Shown: piece by piece, positions 21,866-33,800 of the stretch
How the letters are laid out: each line of letters starts with the position of its first letter
Position numbering within the stretch: position 1 is the stretch's first letter
Assembly: GCF_011397635.1 (NCBI RefSeq)
Contig: NC_064771.1
Coordinates: 18,167,379 to 18,231,378, forward strand
Source: Epinephelus fuscoguttatus
Taxonomy: Eukaryota; Chordata; Actinopteri; Perciformes; Serranidae
Direction of reading: 5' to 3'
Length of the DNA stretch: 64,000 nt
Translations under genes and position numbers: made by a program
Notes under the pieces: generated by a model
The model's input: the letters and a program-made list of their open reading frames with translations, nothing else
Told to the model about the DNA's origin: nothing
The model's database searches: none

Positions 21866-24800
21866 ATGAGAGACACAGGAGGAGAAGGAGGCGGCGGAGA
21901 CCAAATCTGTAAATCTGAGAAGGATCAGGTGGGTAGGCTTTTTATGTTGTGATATCATTGCGGTGCTTTGTCAGACAATTTAATAAAAAGGAAATTTACA
22001 AAGTGGAAGCGGTGAGGAAAGTTGCGGCTGGCAGTTATCCCGTGAGGTTCTGAGTCACAATGACGAGCGGTGGTCAATCTGCTTAGGGCAGCACGTATCT
22101 AATGGTCCTTTGGGGGTTTAATACTCACTGTTAAAGAGTCTTGAATGACCGAAGCCACTATAGGGTTGCAACTGTGCGTGAACCGCCCCGCAATTGTCCC
22201 TATTGTAGCTAAACCGAGCTACGGTCTGCTCATATCTGTTGACACGGTGTGCTTGTTAAACCGGCGGAAGTTAAGCTAGCTTAAAAAGGCACTTTCGACC
22301 GTTTAACAACGTAACTTCACGCTTAATGGCTAACATTCCGGTCATTGTTAATAACTTAAGAAAGGCTTCGGTGACTCAATTTCTAACTTAGTCGTTGCTT
22401 AAACGTTTACTTGCGTTATCTCTGACGGTAAAAACAAAGGCAAGAGCACACCCATTGTATGTTCAGTAACAGTTCCCTAGCGTTTCATAAGCTAACGTTA
22501 ACTATATTTAACGTTAAGCTAACCTAGTTAACTTTGTACGGTAAGGTTTATGCTTTAAATTGAAGTTTTAACGTAAACAGACATGGCCACCCTTAATATT
22601 ATTAACACCGGCATCCAAAAGATACAACCAAAATACGCTATAATATAAGGTAAAACATGTCTTTGTTCTAACTGCAAATACTTGAACTCGACAAGCACAG
22701 GTGTTGCTAATAATATTAATCATGGCTGCATTCCATTTAGGTGTGCCAGCCCCAGGGCTCTGGTGTTGTGCCGCTGGCTCACTGACAGCGCTCCCTGGCA
22801 CAGCTAAATGGAACGCAGCCATCGTGTTAGCCGTTGATGTGCTTTTCCTGATTATACTCAGTGGCGTCCCCAAGGAGGACGTGCGGTGGGGCATGATACA
22901 ATCACGGCCCCCTCTCCAGTGGCCCACCCTGGTGAAAATGATGAGAGGCTGATATCACTGCTTTAATTAAGAGGATTATTATGACGCACTTGAGGCATTC
23001 ATAGCTTGATGGTAAGGAGGCTAACTAATGCGCTAAAGTTAGGCTAAATTTGGACAAGGGAACAACTGGCATTTTCAAAGGGGTCCCTTGAACTCTCACC
23101 TCAAGATATTTGAATAAAAATGGGTTCTGTTGGTCACCGGATACCCACGAGTCTACACTAAACTTGATTAGTTTTGTTTTCAGTAAATGTTTTGTTCCTT
23201 ACAGTCAGTGAACTTCAAACTAAAGCTGTAAATTTGTCTTTTTAAGGAAAAGGACAAGCCTATTTAAAGAACAATGAATCACCTGGCGTGTATAGATATG
23301 AGGGATGAAATTGAATTGATCAAACAAAGATCTTATTCTGAAATATAAACGACGTGTAGTCTCCTATTGCATTCGAGCTATGGGATGGTGAACATGTTGC
23401 TGAGCTTTAATTTAGGGAACAAGTACAGTTGGTATTTTTTCTTTATAAGCAATGTTTTTATGTGTATTCAAAATCATTATTAATTGATTAATTGATTGTT
23501 AATGTTACCAATGAACGATTAAGGAAAGTGCTTACAATTTGTAACCCTAATTGATATATCTTCCTGAGACCTGAACTTTTGTTTAGTATTCATTTTTAAT
23601 TTCTCCTAGCTATTTGGGATTAGTAGGACCTGATAAGTATGAAAAAATAACATTGTCAACAATAATAAAGCCCCATTGTCCTCATATGAGACAATAATTA
23701 AGTCTCATTGTCCTTGAACGTGACAATAATTAAGTCTCACTGTCCTCGAACGCGACAATAATAAAGTCCCAGTGTCCTCAAACAAGACAATAATTAAGTT
23801 TCACTGTCCTTCAATGAGCTGATGATAAATTCCCAGTGTCTTACAATGAGTACTTCCTAATTAACAGTGTCTTAGCTTGTTACTGTTGCTAAAATTGGTA
23901 AAATTTGTTGCAATATCAAACTACAAACATTATTAATTATAAATAAATGTAACAGTTTTAACCATTAAATGTGATCAGGTTTTGGACCTTGCCGTCTTTG
24001 TGTCGGGATCGGCTGCAGACTGACTTGGCAGAGATGGCTGCCATCTTGCTTTTTACATGGATTAGTGTATTGTGCTCTTACTACCACTAGATGAGACAAA
24101 AAAAGGACGAAGACAACAGGTCTAAGTTAAGCAGAATGGAGTTTAAAGTCCAATAAATCCAAAATGTAATGTCCTCATATGAGGACACAGGGTCTCAGGA
24201 GGATATAACGTATTAAAACAGGATTGATGTGGAATTCAAAATGTTACTTGTACTGGTATTCGTCTATGCACATCAGATAATTACTAATATTAGCTGTAAA
24301 ATAAGAAACCAAATCTGTATGTGATTCATTAACTCTCTATATTGACTTAGTTTTTAGCCAGCCTTTGTACTTCAACTTCATAAATAGATTCCTGACATTC
24401 AGTTACAGCATTTTTGGTGTGCCACCTTAAGATTTTCAGTGGCCCCATCTGGCCCCTATGAAAAACTTCTGGGGGCGCCACTGATTTTACCAGTCAAAAT
24501 GTCCTGTGAGACATATGTATTCCCATTATCATATTTCTGTTGAGATGACAGTGGATTAGATATTAATATTTTGAATATATATTTTATAGTACATCTTTAA
24601 ATTCAAAGTTGTAAAGATAGAACAGTCCAGTTTTAAGTTGTAAAAAAAAAAGAGTCCCTTGAGGCTCCTTTGTTTGACAAGTTGGTTTGTATTTGTACTG
24701 CAAAATGTACTGTATGCACTAATGATACCTGCACAGGAGTAGCCTACGTGTCCACCACACACATGCACGCAAACTCGAGCTGAATCTTCAGCACCGTGTC

Positions 24801-27800
24801 AGAAGTCACAGCCAGGTGTTCAGGCACTGCATATCTCACCAGTGTAACACCTCCTCCGAGCCAAAGTCAGTGTTTCTCATTTAACAGTTTCCTACACCCT
24901 GCAGCGACATGAATTCCAAGCGCAAAAGGGTAGGGATGGAGTTAAACCTTTTAAACAGCGTGTCTGAAATTTCAGTGTGTTAACCTGTTGAAAATGTTTT
25001 CAGAGTTGGATCCCCAAAATCATCAAGAAAAGAGTGTGCACCACCTTCGTAGAAGATTCTTTCAGGTACTGTGAACTCTGCGGAGCACATTCCTCCGTGA
25101 TAGTCACTCTATGTTTACTGTTGTGATGCATCAAAGGATGATCGTGTTTTCACATGTATTATCCTCTCACCTCTCTCTCAGTAATGGCGCGCTGTGTCAG
25201 TGTGGGGGTGCGAGAGATGCCCATGGCTCTGTGGCTCTCGGTGACTATTTCAGCACAGCGATTGTTAACCACTGGGACAGCGCCCAGCACTCCTCTGAAT
25301 ACCCAACTGATGCTTTCGGAGAATTGCAGTTCGCAGGAGCCAGCAAGAGGCATAGCTATGTGGGTGGCCTTTCTGTTTGACTGATAAATGTTCTCTGAAT
25401 GGCTCATTAAATGCTTCATCTCTTTTCTTTAACCGACTGCTACACCTGAACAAGCAAACATAATATACTGACAGTGAAGTCACATATCTGTACTGTGAAG
25501 CTCCTCTGCTTTATCGTAACTTAAGCATGTGTTTTGATACTAAAATGATCACAATTTATCATTTTTAAGTCAAAGTTTGTTGTAAAATGTGATCAAATAT
25601 CCATTTTGTCTCTCATGGGGACCCTCAGTTCCTGCGTCTGTCATGGGACACCCCCGCGTCTATGGTCTACACCCTGATGACAGCCCACTGGGGTCTTCCT
25701 TCCCCCAACCTGGTGGTTTCTATAGTGGGCGGAGAAGGCAGGACAAAGGTGAAGACCTGGGTGCGGGAGGTGCTCAGGCAGGGACTGGTGAAAGCCTCAC
25801 AAAGCACAGGTAAACATGTAACTCTGAAGTAGCTAAACCACCACTTCAGACATGGCTACGAATGTGAGTCATAGGTTACATGCCAGTTGTGAAATCCATA
25901 TACGCTGTTTACACTGTAACTGTTAGCTTTAAGTTGTGAATCACTTTGTCTGTGGTCAGCATGTGATGGCACATGTTCCCCTTGACTTAAAATACATGCT
26001 TTGACTGGCATCTGCAGAGCTTAAAAAGTCTTAAGAAACATGGGCGCAAATGCTTTGGTCTCTTTGAAGCTATGTTTGCTGCCTCATACCGATTTCTTTC
26101 TCTTTCTCTGATGTCAAATGAATTCCAGACACTTTTTAGAGCTGCTACTATAACTGGTTTGTTAGCCTCATATGAGCACATGCATTTCAGTTTTGCGTGT
26201 TTTTGCTCATGTAAAAATCTTCACGTACAGTCCAAAGTTGCAGGCATTTCCAAGTGACTAATAATGATAAATGTTGAATCAACACTTTCTTGGAAGATGC
26301 AGAACCTCGTGGTGGACTTTGCGGGAAAAACACAGCTGTTACAAACTCTAGTACCATTGCACTTTATGGCTCTCGGGGGTCCGATCCTAATTCGGTACTA
26401 CAATGGCCATTTCCTCACGACTACCGTGCCAAGTGCAGGTGGCAGAGGATTATAGCGATCTCCTGTCATTTGAGGTCATTTAAGCTGTACTCTCAAAGGC
26501 TGCGGACCAAAGCAAAAGTAATTAGACTGGTGTAAAAACATGCAGGTGTGTTGTTGATACAGGCTGTGGAAGGACAGTGTGTATCATTGCAGACTATTTG
26601 TAAATATTATGTAAAACGACATGCTTTCAGAAATTAAAATATAGATGTGTGAAATCATATTAATCTAACATGAAATAAAGAATATGTCAGCCAATCTACA
26701 CACAGCTAGTACAGCAGTAATTTAACCATTTTCCAGGCGCTGAAGTTCAGCTTTGAACTGCGAAACTCTGCCATGACATTCCTCTTTGTCTCAACAAACT
26801 ACAAAAACCAAGCAGTTTATCTTTTCGTCTCACATTCCGTGTTTGATTGTTGCACCCAGGTGCGTGGATCCTGACAGCAGGCTTGCGTGAAGGCGTCGGC
26901 AGGTGTGTTGGAGAGGCGGTGAGAGATCACGCCACTGCAGCCTCATCGGTGTCCCTCAACAAGGTGGTGGCGCTGGGCATTGCTCCCTGGGGCCTGGTGC
27001 ACAACCGACAGCAGCTGATCAACCCTCAGGTTGTCACGCACTATAGTTACAAATATAACTGATTATTCCAAATAAAAACACAAACATACAGGGCCCTATC
27101 TAACACTCGCGGCGTACAGTGCAGTGCAACTATCATTGCTAGTTTCAGACCAGTGCAAATGGAAAATGTACTTGCACCCATCTGTGTCCCCATTGGCATG
27201 TAGGCCTTAAAATTGGGAGTAAGACATAGAGATTGAGCCATTGATTCAACAAAAACCTGCCGTTTAACCTGGATTCTTCCTCTTCCAGGGCAGCTTTCCT
27301 GCTAAGTACTACGTCCAGAACACGTCCCGGGACTCCTGCTGCCTGGACAACAACTACCAGGCCTTCCTCCTGGTGGACGATGGAAGTGTCGGACGCAGAG
27401 GAGGAGAGACGGGGTTCAGGGCCAAACTGGAGGACTACATCTCCCACCAGCGCACAGGCATCTGGGGTGAGAGATGGGATAATAAAATTAAATGTCTCGC
27501 ATTGTATGTAGAATCGTAGAGGTGTAATTGCTCTCCATGGACTCACTGAAAAATATGACAGGAAGTAGGCCTCATAATTATTGTCTTGGTTGTTTTGTTG
27601 TTCCTTGGAATTTCTGGTAAAACTGGATATGTGAAACCAGTCATTATGCAGATAGAAGAATAACACATCACTTTCATTTGCTACTATTGTCTCTGGTTCC
27701 CCATACTAATATTCCAAGGAATGTATCTATTTGTGTGAACTGTATGTAAAGAAAACTAAAGATGTCTAAACTGTACAATGCTCCCACAACTGTAAAATTG

Positions 27801-30800
27801 CTGTTTGGCCCTCTTGTGGTGATTTTTGGTTAGTGCATGTGACGATAAGATGAACCTCAGGTATGCCCTGGACGAGAGAGCTGCTGCATGCCACTGCAGG
27901 AATTTCAAACATGGCTCCTCAACATGTAAAATCAAGCAGAGATTTGTCAAAAATTTAGCAGGGTGCTCTGTCTGTGTCTTTGCCATCTGGAAGCTCTTGT
28001 GTCACAAGAAAAATATGCAGTTTGATTGTTGTCAGTGTGTAAACATAATCAAAATACCTGCATTAAAGAGAAGTTGGTATAAGCAAAGATTTTACCAGTG
28101 CACACTTGCGAATTAACTGTAAAAATGTTTAACTTGTTTTTTAGGCAGCGGCAGCATTGACATCCCTGTCCTTTGTATGCTGGTGTCTGGGGAAGCCAGC
28201 ATGCTCGAGGTTTGTTGATTTCCACAAAAAAATAATTAAGTTAGTTTTTATATTATGCCTTTGATTTCCATAAAGAAATGCCTCTCTCTCTTCCCCTAAT
28301 TTCTGTCAGAGAGTGGATCTCTCTCTGAAAAACTCCATGCCCTGGCTGGTGCTGGCTGGCTCAGGAGGCCTGGCCGACTTCCTGAGCGACGTCTTGGCGA
28401 GTCTGTCGTCAGCCACGGTCGTCCAGTCCTCTGGTGAGGGAGAGGGCGAGGCAGGCCCCAGCGTGGATCTTAAGGACAGAGTGGCAGATCGGATTAAGAA
28501 GCACTTCCCGTCTGAAGCGGACTTGGACAAACTAGTTGAACGCGTGAGTGGTGTGTGTGTGTGTCGTCATCGTGTGGCTTTTGACATGCTAAACAGGAAG
28601 AAGCTGTATGCTCAGCAGCTGCTTGCTTAGATTGCCATGCAATAGAACATTGATATTCATAGTCTCAGAGGCTTTCATATGTACTTTGTGGCATCTTGAC
28701 CTTTCTTTGAATGCTCTAAGGTCAAGATTCCAACTTTACTCACGCAGGATATTTTGCAGTATCGTAATGGGCAGGTTGCCAACAAACTTGCTGTGTGTAT
28801 TTCTGCCATCCCAAGTGGATGAAGCCTTTATTTCTTCTACCCTCAGGGCAAGCTCACATGTTAAGCCTTGCTGCTGCTGCTGAGGCTCTGAGAACAGCAG
28901 GATTTATCAATATGCCGCTCATGTCACCCAACACTATAATTGTTGCATGTAATGAACATTTATTCAGCCGCCACTGGGCCTGTAAACTTCAAGCTACTCC
29001 TTGTCCCAGCACATTCCTGAGAGCGCTGGCTGTTATTTAGCTGTTCCTGTTGCTGTTTACAATTACCTCACTCACAAGCTGTTGTTTGGAGGTCAGTTTC
29101 AGTTTTCCCATGGCGTAACAGGACTATTTTTGTAGCACAACAGACTGTATGTAGCCAATTACAATTACATTTAAAAAAAAAAATGCCTTTATACTGATCC
29201 ACATGATCTCCTAGGGACATATGTTGTCAAACAGCCTCCCCTAAACCACTCTTACAGAACCTACAGGGTTACAGAACTTCCAGCGGCAAGCCAGCATCAA
29301 TGACTTATTGACCACATGCAACGGCGTATTGTGTTCGACATAGAGGACGCTCTGTACAAACGTAAACTGCTCAAACTAAGATAGATATTTAATATTGTCA
29401 TCCAGACGTTAAAAAGTGTAAAGGTTACATTGTGTTTAGTATCAAATATACCCTTCTCTCGTTCCTAGAAAACAGTAGATGTCATCATTTGATTGTAAAG
29501 CATTGTAAAACCAAGCAGATTTTATAACAGTATTGTGAAAAACAAGAAGATCTTTTACAAAGAAAAAAGAAATGAAAGAAGAAGTGAAAGAAATGCCACA
29601 AAAGCAGCTTGGCATTAAGTTCTATTTTTAAGGTACACTATGCAGGATTTTGTAAACACACTTGTAAGTCAGATTAAAAGGAAAAGCCAACCCCAGATTC
29701 ACGTTCGTTTGGCATTTCGCTTCACTATAACTGCATTTTTTTGCCATGCTGTGTCTCTTGGATGCCCGCTGCTTACAGTCTGGCACCTGGTTGCTACCTC
29801 TTTATAAAGCCCTGACCTCACCTGGGCTCTGTGGGGGTGCATGCCCATACACACGCCGAGCATAGACTGTAAGAAACTACAGGCAGAGTGCAGAGTCTCT
29901 GTAGAAAAAATACGCCACCACACTCCTAGTGGGACATAAGTGATTGTCATTGGCAACAGGATAACACACAATACTCAGCTGAACAAAAGCAGCACATGCA
30001 GATCAAATGCAAGTGATAAAAATAAACATGAAGAACATAAAATGGAAGTAGGGTTTTCCTCCATGGTTACGAAAAGTTCTGACAGTTCCTGTTTCAGAGA
30101 GAGAGAGAAAGAGAGAGATTGATTCGTCCCGAAGCTTGGTGTTGCACTTACACCCTACATTTTAATGAAGGCGACTACAAACAGCTGCACTCTGCGATGG
30201 AGTTGGAGTCTCGGGGGTCCAGTTTGTGTGATGGAACATCATCAACACTGCATGCTGCCTTGAAAGAGTGTGGCGGGTTATTGACTCTTCTATCAGTGTC
30301 CTAATGATTATTAAATCTTTAATGTAATCAGTGGTGTGAATTGTTATCTGTTGAACTAGGTGTGGCTGGATAAACACTTGTAATCTTATTCTTTTCTACT
30401 CATGGGTCGTGTTGGTTCTTAGATTTAAATGCCCTGATACAATCTTGAAGTGTCAGACACGCTGCTCACTCAGCATGAGGAGGCATCCACTTAACTATAT
30501 CAGGGATATGACAGTACCCTTTGTCACCAAGTCTTTCTTTATCCTTATGCGTGTCCTTTTTAATCTCTTTCTCAGCATCACCAAGTGCTAATACAGCTGA
30601 AATTCCTGCTTTTCTTGTCTCCAGGTCCTGAGCATCTACCAGAACAGAGACTTCATCACAGTCTACCACGGAGAGCAGGAGGGCCCAAATGAGTTTGATA
30701 CAGTCCTGCTCAAAGCGCTGGTGGGAGGTACAACTCATTCCTGTTTTGAAGAGTGCTGTTTTAAGAGGCAATGGGTCTTTGTTTAAAGGGATAGTGCACC

Positions 30801-33800
30801 CAAAAATGAAAATTCAGCCATTATCTACTCACCCATATGCTGATGGAGGCTCAGGTGAAGTTTTAGAGTCCTCACATCACTTGCAGAGATCCAAGGGGAG
30901 AGGGGGTAGCAACACAACTCCACCTAATGGAGGCTTACGGCGCCCCAGATTCAAACGTCCAAAAACACATCATTGAAACCACAAAATATCTCCATACTCT
31001 AAAACTTCACCTGAGCCTCCCTCGGCATATGGGTGAGTAGATAATGGCTGAATTTTCATTTTTGGGCGCACTATCCCTTTAAGTTTGTGGTGTGATTTTT
31101 GTGTTCCCCCCCTTTTTCACCAAATATTCCATACACATACTGACAAATACAAAAAAGTAGCAACAGATGTACAGAGGATACTAAAACACAAAAGGGTGCA
31201 CTAAATTGGAAAAGTGGGTAAAAGATCAGCATCTCAATGATTTGGATCATTCCCTCATTCTTGTTTTTCTTGTTGCCTTATTCTCGTCTTCTTTATTTTC
31301 TATTTTTGTGTTCTTTAGCAAGTAAGCAGCGTGCGTCAGTGGATGCCAGCCCTTACAATGAAGAGCTGAAGCTAGCGGTCACGTGGAACAGGGTTGACAT
31401 TGCCAAGAGTGAACTCTTCAATGGAGACATTCAGTGGAGGGTGAGGGGAAAGAGAGAGAGATCCTACCACTGTAAAGTAGATGAATAATGTGTGTTGTGT
31501 TGTGTTGGTATGAAATAAGTGAGAATGTCTTGACCCTATACTGACATGTTTATCCAACCCAACAGTATGAAGACTTGGAAGACTCCATGACGGACGCCCT
31601 GGTCAACGACAAGCCTCAGTTTGTGCGTCTCTTCACTGAGAACGGCCTCAACATCCTGGACTACCTGACCTACGGCAGGTTGGAGAGCCTCTACCGCTCG
31701 GTGGCCGATGGGACGGTGCTTTACCAGCTGCTTCAGCGCCGTCTGGCGGAGCGGCTGGGAACTGCAGCCCCCGTGCCGACGTCAAACCTGTCGGACTCGC
31801 CTTCCAGAGTGGCAACAGAGAACATACAGAGTGGCCCGGTGACGGAGATCAGCCTTTTTGAGGTGTGTTGTGAGGGAGACCGCCATGCCTCACATCTACT
31901 TTTACAATCAAAGAACCAAAGAAAACACATTTTTACACGTACACTTTTGTTTGTTTGCTCCTCCACCCCATTTTCTCAGGTTTCAGGGGTGCTGGAACTG
32001 TTAATGGGTGACGTCTGCCAGCCATTTTACTACGATGCTTTGGGCTTAGAGCAGATGACATCCAAGAGGAGAGCTCTGAGGGTACTTTTTTTTTCAATAT
32101 GTAGACATCTATTAAAGCTAGTGAACTGCTGTAGGGCTTGTGAAGACAACAGAGAATGACATGATCAAATTGAACCCTCCTCCCCTGCTTCTCTTCATCC
32201 CTCAGCGTGCCAGTAAGCTGCTGCGAGGAGACTGCTTGTATCGGGAGAAGCGCTGCCTCTTCCCCTGGGCTTCTCTCTTCATCTGGGCCGTCCTCCAGAA
32301 CCGCAGCGAGATGGCCACTTTCTTCTGGGAGATGGTAAAAACCTCTGAGACTTACAGAAAGCCAAAATATGTTCTGCTGCTTTTTGAAACCAACAACAGG
32401 CCTTTGCTGTTTCTTCCAGGCAGGGGAGTCGGTGCTGAGTGCTCTGAGTGGCTGTAAGATGCTGAGGGAAATATCCAAGCTGGAGGTCGAGACTGAGACC
32501 AAACTGTCCATGAAGGAGCTGGCCCAGAGGTTTGAGAACCTGGCACACGGTGAGAGCATGAACGCACCATCCACCAAAGTTTAGTTATACAAAATAGCTG
32601 ATAAGTAAAAGTGCAGGAATGATGATGAGGTATTAAACTTAACAGCCTAATTGCTCTAGTGTTATTTGGCCACTCCTTGTTTTAAAATTGTGTAATGAAC
32701 CAGTGTTTCAATGGGTAGGTATTTAAATTCTTTGTCAGATAAAGCGGTGCATGCATGCCCACTGTATAACGATTATAACTGATTTTCAGAAAAAAAAGAC
32801 CAAACTTTCTCTGCACTTATCTCTCCTCAGACGTCTTCAGCTCTTGCTATCGGAGCAATGAGAGTCGCTCGTTCACCCTGCTGATCAGGAAATCTCCAGT
32901 TTGGGGTGGCACCACTTGCCTCCAGATGGGCATGGGTGCTGACGCACGACTTTTCTTCAGCCACGACGGAGTACAGGTGTGTCACTGTTTTCACACCTGT
33001 GTGACTGTCACATGACAAGACAACAATGGAGCCAAGTAACTGACTTTATGTAGGCAGTATAACCAGTTCTGTTTATGCTTGGTCCTTTTTTAATGTTTAA
33101 AACTATAACTCAAGTTTGATAATCCAGGTTTTTTGGGCTGAAGCTTATTTCTTTTTTTAACTTAGAAAATAATTAAAGAAGTTAAAGCCTTCCTTTTTAT
33201 TAAAGTAGATTCTCTGCCGATGGTTAACTTGTAGTAAGGAGCTTATAGAGGCTACATTCACACTGCAAGCTTTCGTGCTGTCTCAGGAAGGTTAACATGG
33301 AGGCCACTGAAGTTAGCATTTGTGGTTTCATTTATATGTTGATGTGCAGTTGAAGCCAGTGGATTTGTGAGCAGGTAATAATGAGGACAAGGATGAGGAT
33401 GAGGATGAGGATGATTTAATTTGCAGTCAGAGTCAGGAGTGGTGGGATCGTGGCGTGAATGGTTTCACTGAAACAGATTTCATCCCAAATTTCAGGAGGT
33501 CAAGGGCTACTTTCAACTGTTTTCCATGTTTGTATACACAGAGTGACTCCAGCCAGCTTGGAATTGTGACGAACTTCGATCTAGAGTGACATAAAAGTCA
33601 CATGAACTCAGATATGACTGATATTCAGACAGAGGTTGCACTGCAAAAAGATCAGATTCCATATGATTTATGTGGTTCACACTGTTGTGAAACAAGATCT
33701 GAGTCAGTATGATTTGGGCCTCTTTTGCCTGCAGTCTGATTGTAGCCTAAGTCTTTTCTTCTTTTAATTAAAATTGTTACTATGACTGCAAATAACAGCA

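Noticed and set aside
23658-23830. Regular 32-bp repeats as a possible CRISPR-like array
   Set aside because: Units abut with no spacers, the host is a vertebrate and there are no cas genes. It is a minisatellite.
27145-27666. 173-codon open frame on the - strand
   Set aside because: Antisense of trpm4 exon 6 and its flanking introns. The + strand exon has splice sites and family similarity.
31933-32577. 214-codon open frame on the - strand
   Set aside because: Antisense shadow of trpm4 exons 12-14.
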